From a bacterium (GTDB taxonomy: Bacteria > Sysuimicrobiota > Sysuimicrobiia > Sysuimicrobiales > Segetimicrobiaceae): a stretch of DNA of 62,829 bases. Positions 47,734 to 56,945 of the stretch are shown here, one piece after another. Below the pieces are notes generated by a model. It had not been told where the DNA came from and searched no databases. It was given only the letters and a program-made list of their open reading frames with translations. The stretch is from NCBI GenBank assembly GCA_035295165.1, contig DATGJN010000119.1, positions 1 through 62,829 of the forward strand, written 5' to 3'. The stretch's first letter is position 1; each line of letters begins with the position of its first letter. The translations under genes and the position numbers were made by a program.

Positions 47734-49230
47734 ATGCGGTTAGCAAACCTCCTGGCGGCGCTCCCGGTGTCGCCTCCGGGAGACGGCCCGGTGGTGCTCG
47801 GGTCCCGGGACCGTGAGGTCACGGGATTGGCCTATCACTCGGCGCACGTGCGGGCCGGCGACCTCTTCGCCGCGATCCGCGGGCTCTCCCAGGACGGGCA
47901 CCGGTACGCCCAGGACGCGGCCCGGCGCGGCGCGGTCGCGGTGCTCGTCGACCACGCGGTGCCGGACGTCGGGGCGACTCAGGTGGTCGTTCCCGACACG
48001 CGGCAGGCTTTGGCGTTTGTCGCCGCAGCCTTCCATGGGACGCCGTCGGAGCACCTGTGGGTGTGCGGCGTGACGGGAACCAACGGCAAGACCACGACCA
48101 CGTACCTGCTGGAGGCGATCCTCGCGCGGGCCGGCCGTCGCGTCGGGCTCGTCGGCACGCTTGGCGCGCGGCTGGGCGGGGCACCCGTGGAATTCCACGC
48201 CACGACGCCCACGACCCCGGAAGCACCGGACGTCCAACGCCTGCTCGCGGAGATGCGGGCCGCGGGCGCCGGCGACGTGATCATGGAGGTGACCTCCCAT
48301 GCGCTGGCGCTCCATCGCGTCGACGCGTGTCGTTTCGGCGCGGCCGTGTTCACCAACCTTACGCAGGACCATCTGGACTTCCACGGGGACCTCGCGGGCT
48401 ATCGGGACGCCAAGGCGCGGCTGTTCGAGATGGTCGCACCTGACGGGCTCAGCGTGGTGAACGCCGACGACGAGGCCAGCGCCGCGATGGCCTCGCGCAG
48501 CCGGGCCCGCGTCTGGACCTACGGGATCGAGCAGCGCGCGGATGTGTGCGCGGAGCGGCTCACGCTCGGCCCGCGGGGAACGCGCGGTTCCGTCGTGTGG
48601 CCGGGCGGACGCATGCCACTGGTGTTGCCGCTTCCGGGCCGGTTCAACGTCGCCAACGCGCTCGCGGCGGCGGCGGTGGCGCTCGCGCGCGGGATCCCGC
48701 CGGAGGTTGTGAGCGGCGCGCTCGAGACCGTGCCCGGCGTGCCCGGCCGTTGCGAGCTCGTGAACGAGGGGCAGCCGTTTACGGTCATCGTGGACTACGC
48801 GCACACGCCGGACGGACTCGAGAAGGTGTTGCGCCTCGCCCGCGAGGTCGCAACGGGCCGCTGCGTGACGGTGTTCGGCTGCGGCGGCGACCGCGACCGG
48901 ACGAAGCGGCCGATCATGGGACGCATCGGGACGGCGCTTGCCGACTACGCCGTGTTCACCTCCGACAATCCGCGCAGCGAGGACCCGGGGGCGATCATCC
49001 GCGAGATCGAGGCCGGTGCCGCGGGGCGGAACTTTGAGAGCGAGCCGGACCGGCGTCTCGCGATTGGGCGCGCGCTGGCGCTGGCCCGGGCGGGCGACGT
49101 CGTGGTGATCGCCGGCAAGGGCCACGAGCCGTACCAGATTCTTCGGGACCGCACGATTGCGTTCGATGACCGCGAGGTCGCGCGGGACCTGCTCCGCGCC
49201 GGCCGCACGGAACTCGGAGCGCACCCGTGA
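47734..49230 (+). CDS. murE: UDP-MurNAc-L-Ala-D-Glu--meso-DAP ligase
   Basis: A 498-residue ATP-dependent ligase adding the third residue of the stem peptide. The ATP site is GTNGKTTTTYLL (115-126). EVTSHALALHR and FTNLTQDHLDFHG are the Mur-ligase centre, VDYAHTPDGLEK holds the catalytic His, and the specificity motif DNPR is at 411-414 (TSDNPRSEDP), which selects meso-diaminopimelate over lysine. VIAGKGHEPYQ lies near the end. ATG 47734 follows GGAGGAGCGAGG. It has its own promoter. The next gene, murF, starts 85 bp later. Confidence 0.96.
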   Translation: MRLANLLAALPVSPPGDGPVVLGSRDREVTGLAYHSAHVRAGDLFAAIRGLSQDGHRYAQDAARRGAVAVLVDHAVPDVGATQVVVPDTRQALAFVAAAFHGTPSEHLWVCGVTGTNGKTTTTYLLEAILARAGRRVGLVGTLGARLGGAPVEFHATTPTTPEAPDVQRLLAEMRAAGAGDVIMEVTSHALALHRVDACRFGAAVFTNLTQDHLDFHGDLAGYRDAKARLFEMVAPDGLSVVNADDEASAAMASRSRARVWTYGIEQRADVCAERLTLGPRGTRGSVVWPGGRMPLVLPLPGRFNVANALAAAAVALARGIPPEVVSGALETVPGVPGRCELVNEGQPFTVIVDYAHTPDGLEKVLRLAREVATGRCVTVFGCGGDRDRTKRPIMGRIGTALADYAVFTSDNPRSEDPGAIIREIEAGAAGRNFESEPDRRLAIGRALALARAGDVVVIAGKGHEPYQILRDRTIAFDDREVARDLLRAGRTELGAHP

Positions 49231-49315
49231 GATCCGTGAGACAGCCGATCCGGAGCCCAGGCGCATACGCGTCGTCGCAGCGGAGTTGCGCGGTGGGCCG
49301 AGGTCTCGCGTGACG

Positions 49316-50764
49316 ATGGCGAACGGGCGGGAGCATCCTGCGTCGCCTCCGTCCGAGATGGCCGTTCGAGAGCTCGCCGCTGTCTGCGGCGGCGTCGTCG
49401 TGCGGGGCGATCCGGCGGCGTCCGTCCGCGGCGTGACCGTCGATAGCCGCGCCGTTTCGCCGGGCATGGTGTTCGTGGCGCTGCGGGGCGAACGGACCGA
49501 CGGGCATCGGTTCGCGGCCGAGGCGTGCCGTCGGGGCGCCGCGGCGGTGCTGGGGACGCTGGATGTGCCGGACGTGCCGCCGGAGGTCGCGATGATCGTT
49601 GTCCCGGACACGCTGCACGCGTTGCACGTGCTCGCGCGGAACGTCCGGGACCGCCAGGCGCTGCGGGTGATCGGCATCACCGGGAGCGTCGGGAAGACCT
49701 CGACCAAAGAGCTGACCGCGGCGGTGACCGGCCGAATGTTCCGCACCGTCCGGTCACCGCGCAACTGGAACACCGAGATCGGGATCCCGCTCGTCCTCGC
49801 GAATGTTCCGAGCGACGCGGAGATCGCGGTGGTCGAGCTGGCGATGCGGGGGCCGGGGCAGATTCGCGAGCTCGTGGCGGTGTCGCGCCCCGAGATCGGC
49901 GTCGTCACGAACGTGGGGGAGTCCCACTTGGATTTCTTCGACGGCCGTGAGGCCCTCGCCGCGGAGAAGACGGCCCTCGTCGAAGGGCTGCCGGCGGATG
50001 GGGTCGCGATTCTGAACGCCGAGGATGCGCTGGTGCTGGCGATGCGCCGGCGGACGCCGGCGCGAGTTGTGACGTTTGGGCTGCGCGCGGGCGACGTCAC
50101 CGCAAGTGCGATCCGCATGCTGCCGGGCGAGGGGAGCGCGTTTCGCCTCCACACGCCCGCGGGCGATAGCGAGGTCCTGCTCCACCTGCCCGGCCGCCAT
50201 GCGGTCCTGAACGCGCTTGCGGCCGCGGCGGCCGGGGGGGCGCTCGGCGTGCCGGTGGAGGAGATCGCGTTGGGACTCGGAGGGGCGTCGATGCTGCCGA
50301 TGCGGCTGGCCGTGCGCCGGGTCGGCGAGGTTACCCTCATCGACGACACCTACAACAGCAGCCCCCAGTCGATCGAAGCCGCGCTGGATGTCGTCGACGA
50401 GCTGCCCGGCGCACCAAGGATCGCCGTGCTCGGCGACATGCGAGAGCTCGGGGCGGCGTCGGACGACGCGCACCGCCGTGTCGGGCGGCTCGTCGCGGGC
50501 AGACGGTTCGACCTCGTGATCGCGTTCGGCCCGCTCGCCGCTGAGCTCGCCGGGTCGGCCATCGACGCGGGCGGCGCCCGGGTGACCCATACGCTGGACC
50601 CGGCCGAGGTGCTGCGAGTGCTCCGGCGCGAACTGCGACCCGGCGCGGTGGTGTTGATCAAGGGTTCGCGGGCGCTGGAGATGGAACGGATCGTGGCGGC
50701 CCTCGAGGGCGGGACCGGCGTCGGCGATGCGGCCCCACGCGGGCGGGGGCTCGCGTGGGCGTGA
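49316..50764 (+). CDS. murF: UDP-MurNAc-tripeptide--D-Ala-D-Ala ligase
   Basis: A 482-residue ligase that completes the UDP-MurNAc-pentapeptide. The N-terminal domain shows VTVDSRAVSPGMVFVAL, the ATP site GITGSVGKTSTKEL, then NWNTEIGIPLVLAN (substrate loop), ELAMRGPGQIRELV and the C-terminal LIDDTYNSSPQSIEAALD and VLGDMRELG. All are hallmark MurF segments. ATG 49316 is preferred; GTG two codons upstream is possible, and further upstream codons are not natural. The end overlaps mraY by ten bases. Confidence 0.95.
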   Translation: MANGREHPASPPSEMAVRELAAVCGGVVVRGDPAASVRGVTVDSRAVSPGMVFVALRGERTDGHRFAAEACRRGAAAVLGTLDVPDVPPEVAMIVVPDTLHALHVLARNVRDRQALRVIGITGSVGKTSTKELTAAVTGRMFRTVRSPRNWNTEIGIPLVLANVPSDAEIAVVELAMRGPGQIRELVAVSRPEIGVVTNVGESHLDFFDGREALAAEKTALVEGLPADGVAILNAEDALVLAMRRRTPARVVTFGLRAGDVTASAIRMLPGEGSAFRLHTPAGDSEVLLHLPGRHAVLNALAAAAAGGALGVPVEEIALGLGGASMLPMRLAVRRVGEVTLIDDTYNSSPQSIEAALDVVDELPGAPRIAVLGDMRELGAASDDAHRRVGRLVAGRRFDLVIAFGPLAAELAGSAIDAGGARVTHTLDPAEVLRVLRRELRPGAVVLIKGSRALEMERIVAALEGGTGVGDAAPRGRGLAWA

Positions 50765-51729
50765 CCCCGGCCCTCTCGGCGTGGGGGCTCGCGGTCGCGC
50801 TGACCCTCGCCGCGGGCGCCCCGGTCGTGACGTGGCTCCGGCGGACCGGCGTGGTGCAGATTGTGCGCGACGACGCGCCCCGTCGTCACGCGGACAAGGC
50901 CGGGACCCCGACGATGGGGGGCGTGCTGATTATTGGAGCGGGGCTCGTCGCGGCGCTGGTCGTCGCGGCCGCTGCCGGCCGGATCTCGCGCGACCTCGCC
51001 GTCGGACTCGTCGTGATCGCGATCTTCGCCGCGGTCGGCGGGGTGGACGATGCACTGGGAATCGCACGGGGGCGGAACCTCGGGCTGCGTGCGCGGGACA
51101 AACTGGCGCTGCAGATCCCCGTCGCCCTGCTGGTCGGCCTGTACGTGGCGCGGACGCCCCGCCTGGGCAGCGCCGTGGCGCTGCCCGGCACGCCGTGGCA
51201 TCCGGACCTGGGCTGGGTGTATCCGTTGTTGTGCGTGCTGCTGGTGGTGGGGATGGCGAACGCGGTGAACCTGACGGACGGTCTCGACGGCCTGGCGGCC
51301 GGCAGTGTCGCAATCGCGGCGGCGGCGCTCGTGGTGCTGATCGGCCGCGCCGGCGCCGCCCCGGTGGCCGTGATCGCGGCGGCCGTCGCCGGCGCGGCGC
51401 TCGGTTTTCTGTGGTTCAACGCCCACCCCGCGCGCGTGTTCATGGGTGACGTGGGCTCGCAGGGACTCGGGGCGGCGCTCGCCGTCACCGGGGTGCTGGC
51501 CAAGTTGGAGGTCGCGATGTTGATCATCGGCGGCGTGTTCGTCGTCGAGGCGCTGTCCGTGGTCCTCCAGGTCGCGTACTTCCGGTTCACCGGAGGGCGG
51601 CGATTGTTCCGGATGAGCCCGTTGCACCACCACTGCGAGTTGAGCGGGTGGACGGAGACCCAGACCGTCGTCCGGTTCTGGGTGTGCGGCGCCCTCTTGG
51701 CGGCGCTCGGGATGGCGCTCGTATCGTGA
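50755..51729 (+). CDS. mraY: Phospho-N-acetylmuramoyl-pentapeptide transferase
   Basis: A 324-residue polytopic enzyme that transfers phospho-MurNAc-pentapeptide to undecaprenyl phosphate to make lipid I. It shows KAGTPTMGGVLII, the Mg-binding DD in VGGVDDALGIA, NAVNLTDGLDGLAAGS, FNAHPARVFMGDVGSQGLG and the HHH signature in MSPLHHHCELSGW. About ten helices. The start is GTG at 50755 or 50761, overlapping murF. The stop overlaps the murD start (GTGA). Confidence 0.96.
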   Translation: MGVTPALSAWGLAVALTLAAGAPVVTWLRRTGVVQIVRDDAPRRHADKAGTPTMGGVLIIGAGLVAALVVAAAAGRISRDLAVGLVVIAIFAAVGGVDDALGIARGRNLGLRARDKLALQIPVALLVGLYVARTPRLGSAVALPGTPWHPDLGWVYPLLCVLLVVGMANAVNLTDGLDGLAAGSVAIAAAALVVLIGRAGAAPVAVIAAAVAGAALGFLWFNAHPARVFMGDVGSQGLGAALAVTGVLAKLEVAMLIIGGVFVVEALSVVLQVAYFRFTGGRRLFRMSPLHHHCELSGWTETQTVVRFWVCGALLAALGMALVS

Positions 51730-53249
51730 TCGCCGACGTGCTGCGCCGGTTGCGGGGCCAATCGATCCACGTCGTGGGCCTGTCCGGCACCGAGGGGTCC
51801 ACGGTCGTGGAGTTTCTGTTGCGCCACGGGCTCACCGGCATCACGGCGCACGACCTGCAGACCCCGGAGACGTTCGCGGACGCGTTCCGCCGGGCGCACG
51901 CGTGGCTGGAACCGGCCGAGCAGGAGGCGGCGGTCGCGCGCCTCCTGGCCGCGCCGATCACCGTCAGGTTTCGCGACCGGTACCTGGAAGGGATCGCGGA
52001 CGCGGGCATCATCTACACGACGCAGGCGTGGTTCCGGTACCCGGAGAACGCGCCGGTCCGGCGGGCCCGGGATGCGGGCGTGCCGCTCAGCAGCATGACC
52101 GCGCTGTTTTTCGAGACCGTGCCGTGCCCGATCCTCGGCGTGACCGGGACGAACGGGAAGTTCACGGTCGCGCACCTCGCGGCGATGATGCTCGAGGAGA
52201 GCGGATCCCGGGTGTTTTCGAGCGGCAACGATCGGACGCACGTGCCGATCCTGTATCGGCTGGACGAGGTGACGCCCGACGCGGTCCTCGTGCTGGAGAT
52301 CAGCAACCGCCAGCTCGTGGGGTTGCCGTACAGCCCGCACATCGCGGTGATCACGAACTTGGCCAGGCACCACCTGGACGACCACGGGTCCTTCGAGGCG
52401 TACGTGGAGACAAAGCGGGGGATTCTGGCGCACCAGGGCGCGGGCGACCGCGCCGTCCTCAACGGCGATGATCCGACGACGCGGGCGCTCGCGGCGGGCG
52501 CGCCGGCCCCAACGCTGCTGTGGAGCCAGTACCGGACGCTCGACGAGGGCGCCTGCGTCGTGGACGGGCAGATCGTGCTCCGGCTCGACGGCCGCGAGGA
52601 GCGGGTCGGCCCGGCGGCGCTTCCGGTGCCCGGCGCGCACGCGCTCGAGAACGCGCTGGCGGCGGCGCTGGCGGCGCGCGTCGCGGGCGCTGCTCCCGGG
52701 GCGATCGAGGCCGTGCTGCGGCGGTTCCGGGGCCTTCCGTACCGGTTGCGCTTTGTCGCGGAGATCGCGGGGGTGCGCTACTACGAAGACTCCCTCGCCA
52801 CGAACCCGGCCGCGACCGTCGCGGCCGTGCTCGCGCTCGATCGGCCGCTCGTGCTCCTCGCGGGCGGACAGCGGCCGGGCGCCACCGCGGGTGATTTCCG
52901 GCCGGTCGCTGAGGCCCTGCGGACCCGCCCGCCGCGCGCCGTGGTGGTGTTCGGCGCGATGGCGTCTCGGATCGCAGACGCGATCGGCGAGGCTGGCGGG
53001 GGCGTCCGCGTCGTGCGATGCGAGACCCTGGACGAGGCGGTGGCGGCCGCACGCGCGCTCGCGCGGCCCGGGGACGCCGTCAGCCTGTCGCCGGCGTGTG
53101 AAAGCTTCGACCAGTTTCGCGACTACCGCCACCGTGCCGAGCGTTTCTGCGAGTTGGTCGCAGGGCTCGGGCGGGACGCGGCGGTCGAGGAGTCGGAGCC
53201 CACAGACGCGCTGCCGCGGGGAGCGAGGAGCGTAGACCCGTGGAACTGA
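51726..53249 (+). CDS. murD: MurD-type Mur ligase with divergent active-site motifs
   Basis: A 507-residue Mur ligase in the murD position, expected to add D-Glu to UDP-MurNAc-L-Ala. The P-loop reads GVTGTNGKFTVAH (141-147), with Phe where Ser/Thr normally binds Mg. The next motifs are EISNRQLVGL (normally ExSSFQL) and NLARHHLDDHGSFEAYVETK (normally N-DHxDRH), while the later YYEDSLATNPAATVAAVLAL and SLSPACESFDQFRDYRHR fit MurD well. The N-terminal domain (VVGLSGTEGSTVVEFLLRHG) replaces the usual GxGxSG strand-loop and is followed by an insert. The start is GTG. It overlaps both mraY and ftsW. Identity as MurD rests on position and C-terminal motifs. Confidence 0.88.
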   Translation: MIADVLRRLRGQSIHVVGLSGTEGSTVVEFLLRHGLTGITAHDLQTPETFADAFRRAHAWLEPAEQEAAVARLLAAPITVRFRDRYLEGIADAGIIYTTQAWFRYPENAPVRRARDAGVPLSSMTALFFETVPCPILGVTGTNGKFTVAHLAAMMLEESGSRVFSSGNDRTHVPILYRLDEVTPDAVLVLEISNRQLVGLPYSPHIAVITNLARHHLDDHGSFEAYVETKRGILAHQGAGDRAVLNGDDPTTRALAAGAPAPTLLWSQYRTLDEGACVVDGQIVLRLDGREERVGPAALPVPGAHALENALAAALAARVAGAAPGAIEAVLRRFRGLPYRLRFVAEIAGVRYYEDSLATNPAATVAAVLALDRPLVLLAGGQRPGATAGDFRPVAEALRTRPPRAVVVFGAMASRIADAIGEAGGGVRVVRCETLDEAVAAARALARPGDAVSLSPACESFDQFRDYRHRAERFCELVAGLGRDAAVEESEPTDALPRGARSVDPWN

Positions 53250-54418
53250 TCCACAAGCGCGGGGCGGCGTGGGGGCTGTTCTTGACCGTGCTGGCGCTCA
53301 GCATGATCGGCGTCGTCATGGTGTACAGCGCGAGCGCGGTCGTGGCGCAGGCACAGTACCACGACAGCGCATGGTTTCTCAAGCGCCAACTCCTGTACAC
53401 GGTGATCGGGCTCATCGGCATGTCGGTCGCGTGGCGGCTGCACTACGCGAGGCTCCGGCAGATCACCCTGCCGCTGTTGGCGATCACGTTCGTGTCGCTC
53501 CTGCTGGTGCTCATGCCGCACATCGGCCGCGAGGCGGGCGGTGCGCGCCGATGGCTGACATTCGGCGGACCGCTCAACTTCCAACCGGCCGAGCTCGCCA
53601 AGCTGGCGATCATCCTGTACCTTGCCAACTTCCTCGCCAACCGCGGGGAACGCGCGCGGGAGTTCGGCGCGGGCATGATCCCGCCCGTGATCGTGTTGCT
53701 GGCGCTCGCCCTGCCGATCGTGAAGCAGCCCGATCTGGGCTCCGCGCTGATCGTGGCGCTCATCGCGTTCGTGCTGTTGTTCGTCGGTGGCGCCCGCCTC
53801 GACCATCTCACCCTGGTTGCGGGCGCGGCGGTGGCCGCGGTGCTGGCCGCGATCCTGCGGGGCGGGTACCGGACCCACCGGCTGTTCGCGTTCCTCGACC
53901 CGTGGAAGGACCCGCGGGGAACCGGGTTTCACATCATCCAGTCGCTCCTCGCCCTCGGGTCGGGAGGCGTGGTCGGCCTAGGCTTGGGGCACAGCCGGCA
54001 GAAATTCTTCTACCTACCGGAACGCCACACCGATTTCATCTTCTCGATCATCGGCGAGGAGCTCGGCCTGATCGGGACCGCCGCGGTGATCATCCTGTTC
54101 CTGTGCCTCGCGGTGTGGGGCTACCGGATCGCGTCGCGCGCCCCCGACCGGTACGGGGCGTTGCTGACGTCGGGGCTGACGACCATGATCGTGGGGCAGG
54201 CGGTCCTGAACATCGGCGTCGTCTCGGGATCGCTGCCGATCACGGGCGTGCCGCTGCCGTTCATCAGCTTCGGCGGATCGTCGCTGGTGCTGAGCTACAT
54301 CGCGATCGGCATCCTGTTGAACGTCTCCCAGTACGCGCACGAGGAAGAGCCGGTCGTGGCCCGCCGCCCGGCGCGGCCGGCGCATGCCCGGCGCCGGTCG
54401 GCGTGGGCCCGCGGATGA
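53240..54418 (+). CDS. ftsW: Peptidoglycan glycosyltransferase FtsW
   Basis: A 392-residue SEDS-family protein with about ten helices. It polymerises septal glycan strands from lipid II together with FtsI. Conserved parts are MVYSASAVVAQ, ARRWLTFGGPLNFQPAELAKLA, VKQPDLGSALIV, LPERHTDFIFSIIGEELGLIG and PLPFISFGGSSLV. GTG at 53240 overlaps murD by ten bases. The last 40 residues are a basic cytoplasmic tail (RRPARPAHARRRSAW). The stop overlaps the murG start (ATGA). Confidence 0.95.
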   Translation: MELIHKRGAAWGLFLTVLALSMIGVVMVYSASAVVAQAQYHDSAWFLKRQLLYTVIGLIGMSVAWRLHYARLRQITLPLLAITFVSLLLVLMPHIGREAGGARRWLTFGGPLNFQPAELAKLAIILYLANFLANRGERAREFGAGMIPPVIVLLALALPIVKQPDLGSALIVALIAFVLLFVGGARLDHLTLVAGAAVAAVLAAILRGGYRTHRLFAFLDPWKDPRGTGFHIIQSLLALGSGGVVGLGLGHSRQKFFYLPERHTDFIFSIIGEELGLIGTAAVIILFLCLAVWGYRIASRAPDRYGALLTSGLTTMIVGQAVLNIGVVSGSLPITGVPLPFISFGGSSLVLSYIAIGILLNVSQYAHEEEPVVARRPARPAHARRRSAWARG

Positions 54419-55536
54419 ACCTGCTGCTCACCGGCGGAGGGACCGGCGGCCATGTGTATCCGGCGCTCGCGCTGGCGGAAGCGCTCCGCCGCCGCGACCC
54501 GTCGGCGCGCGTGGCGTTTGCCGGCAGCCGGGGCGGGATGGAAGCGACGCTGGTCCCGGCCTCGGGCGTCCCGTTTGTCGGGTTGCGCGTGCGCCCGCCC
54601 CGGGCGCGATCGCTGCCGCGCACCGCCATGTCGCTGGCCACGGGGGTGCTGAGCCTCTGGGAGGCGGTGCGGCTCGTGCGGCGGTTCCGTCCGGACGCGA
54701 TCGTCGCGACCGGCGGGATCGCGGCGGCCCCTGTGGTCGTCGCCGGCGCGGCGCTGCGGGTGCCGGTCGTCATCGTGGAGGGGAACGTGCTGCCCGGCCG
54801 CATCAACCGCGTGCTCGCGCGATGGTGCCGCGCGGCCGCGGTCGCGTGGGACGACGCCGTCCCGCTCATGCCGGCGCGCCGGATCATCGTCACCGGGTTG
54901 CCGATCCGCCGCGAGGTGTGCGAGACGCGCAGAGCGGACGGCCTGCGCGAGTTCGGTCTGGCGTCGGACCGGCACACCGTTCTCGTGCTCGGAGGGAGCC
55001 AGGGCGCGTCGCGCCTGAACGCCGTGGTCGAGGACGCTGTCACGTACCTCCGGGATCGTCGCGACCTTCAGGTGCTGCACCAGGTCGGCGGCGGCTGGGC
55101 CGGCGGCTCGGGCGCGCGAGAGGACCGTACCGTCGGCGGGGTGCGGTACGTGCGCGTGCCGTACGTCGAGCACATCGGTGCCGCCTACGCGTCCGCAGAC
55201 CTCGTCGTGAGCCGATGCGGCGCGACCGCGCTCGCCGAGATCACCGCGGCGGGGCTGCCGGCAATCCTCACCCCGTATCGCTACGCGGCGGACGATCACC
55301 AAGCCCGGAACGCCGAGCCGCTGACGCGCGCCGGCGCGGCGTCGGTGATCCCGGACGCCTCGCTCGACGGGGAGACGCTCGCCCGAGAGATCGCCTCGGT
55401 GTTCGACTTTCCCGGCCGGTTCGCGCGCATGGCCGCTAGCGCGCGGGGGCTCGGCCGCCCGGAGGCGTCGGAGCGCGTGCTCGCGCTGGTCATGAGCCTG
55501 GTGCGCCGGCCGGCCATCCAGAGGGCCGTCGGGTGA
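54415..55536 (+). CDS. murG: UDP-GlcNAc--lipid I N-acetylglucosamine transferase
   Basis: A 373-residue GT28 glycosyltransferase that turns lipid I into lipid II at the inner face of the membrane. LTGGGTGGHVYPALALAEAL is the first glycine loop. The usual EQN of the lipid-binding region is EGN here (VIVEGNVLPGRINRVL). LVLGGSQGASRLN is the second glycine loop. DLVVSRCGATALAEITAAGLPAI binds the UDP moiety, and YRYAADDHQARNAEPL is the standard acceptor motif. It overlaps ftsW and murC by four bases each. Confidence 0.95.
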   Translation: MNLLLTGGGTGGHVYPALALAEALRRRDPSARVAFAGSRGGMEATLVPASGVPFVGLRVRPPRARSLPRTAMSLATGVLSLWEAVRLVRRFRPDAIVATGGIAAAPVVVAGAALRVPVVIVEGNVLPGRINRVLARWCRAAAVAWDDAVPLMPARRIIVTGLPIRREVCETRRADGLREFGLASDRHTVLVLGGSQGASRLNAVVEDAVTYLRDRRDLQVLHQVGGGWAGGSGAREDRTVGGVRYVRVPYVEHIGAAYASADLVVSRCGATALAEITAAGLPAILTPYRYAADDHQARNAEPLTRAGAASVIPDASLDGETLAREIASVFDFPGRFARMAASARGLGRPEASERVLALVMSLVRRPAIQRAVG

Positions 55537-56945
55537 TCGCGCCCGGCACCCGGGTCCACTTCATCGGGATCGGCGGCGCCGGTATGAGCGCGATCGCGTC
55601 GGTGCTCTTGGCGCGCGGCTATCCCGTGTCCGGCTCCGACCTTCGGGAGAGCGAGGTGACGCGGCGGCTGCGCGCGGCCGGCGCGCGGATCCAGATCGGG
55701 CACGCCCCGGAGCACGTGACGGCCGGGCAGGTGGTCGTGATCAGCCGCGCCGTGCCCGACGAGAACGTGGAGATTCAGCAGGCGCTCGCGCAGGGGCTGC
55801 CGATCATGCACCGCGCTCAGATGCTCGCGGCGCTGATGGAAGGGGCGCGGGGCATCGCGGTGGTGGGCACGCACGGCAAGACCACCACGACCTCGATGAC
55901 CGCCCTCGTGCTCGAACGGGCCGGCCGCGATCCGACGGTGCTGATCGGTGGAGAGGTGGAAGACTTCGGCGGCAACGCGCGCGCCGGGATCGGGACGGAC
56001 CTCATCGCGGAGGTGGACGAGAGCGACGGCTCGCTCCTGTGGATCACCCCGAAGATCGCGGTCGTGACGAGCCTCGACGCCACCGACCACCTCGATTTCT
56101 ACGGGTCCGAGGCGCGACTGGTCGAGACGTTCCGGATGTTCCTCGGCGCGCTTCCGCACGACGGGTTCGCCGCGATCTGCTCCGACGCCCCGGTGGGCCG
56201 GGAGCTGGCGGCCCATGCGCGCCCGCGTGTCGTGACCTACGGGCTTGACGCGGGCGCGGGCTACGCCGCGCGCATCCTCGAGATGGCCGGGCGCCGCACG
56301 GTGTTCGAGGCGCGCCGCGCCGGCCTCATGCTCGGCCGGGTTACGCTGGACGTGCCCGGCCGGTACAACGTTCAGAACGCCCTCGGCGCGCTCGCCGTCG
56401 GGACCGAGATGGACGTTCCGTTCCAGGTGTGCGCCGACGCGCTCGCCTCGTTTCACGGCGTGCAGCGGCGGTTCACGATGCGGGGCGAGGTGGCCGGGGT
56501 GCTCGTGGTCGACGACTACGCCCACAACCCGACCAAGGTGGGTGCCCTGCTGCAGGGCGCGCGCGAGTGCTGGCCGGGCGCCCGCATCATCGCGGTGTTC
56601 CAGCCGCATCGGTACACGCGCACGCGGACGGTCGGCGAGCAGTTCGGGGCGGCGTTCGACTGCGCCGACGAGGTGATCCTCACCGACATCTATCCAGCGG
56701 ACGAAGCGCCGATTCCGGGGGTGGACGCCGGTATCGTGGCGCGGGCGATCGGCGGGCGGCGTCCCGTACGGTTCATCGCCGATGCCGGCGACGTCGCGGC
56801 GGTGCTCGAGGAGGAGGTCCGGCCGGGCGACTTGGTGCTGACGATCGGGGCGGGGGACGTCTCGAAGGTGGCCGACGAGTTGGTCGTCCGCCTGAAGCGC
56901 CGCGCGGCCGAACGGCCGCGCGCGTCCGGGAACGCGGGTGGGTAG
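55533..56945 (+). CDS. murC: UDP-N-acetylmuramate--L-alanine ligase
   Basis: A 470-residue ligase that starts the stem peptide. FIGIGGAGMSAIASVL and VSGSDLRESEVTRRL form the UDP-binding domain, VVGTHGKTTTTSMTALVLE the ATP site, EVDESDGSLLWITPKIAVVT the centre, and VVDDYAHNPTKVGALL holds the catalytic His; FQPHRYTRTRTVGEQFG follows. All are canonical. The start is GTG, overlapping murG, and it overlaps murB by eight bases. No murB or ddl fusion. Confidence 0.96.
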   Translation: MIAPGTRVHFIGIGGAGMSAIASVLLARGYPVSGSDLRESEVTRRLRAAGARIQIGHAPEHVTAGQVVVISRAVPDENVEIQQALAQGLPIMHRAQMLAALMEGARGIAVVGTHGKTTTTSMTALVLERAGRDPTVLIGGEVEDFGGNARAGIGTDLIAEVDESDGSLLWITPKIAVVTSLDATDHLDFYGSEARLVETFRMFLGALPHDGFAAICSDAPVGRELAAHARPRVVTYGLDAGAGYAARILEMAGRRTVFEARRAGLMLGRVTLDVPGRYNVQNALGALAVGTEMDVPFQVCADALASFHGVQRRFTMRGEVAGVLVVDDYAHNPTKVGALLQGARECWPGARIIAVFQPHRYTRTRTVGEQFGAAFDCADEVILTDIYPADEAPIPGVDAGIVARAIGGRRPVRFIADAGDVAAVLEEEVRPGDLVLTIGAGDVSKVADELVVRLKRRAAERPRASGNAGG

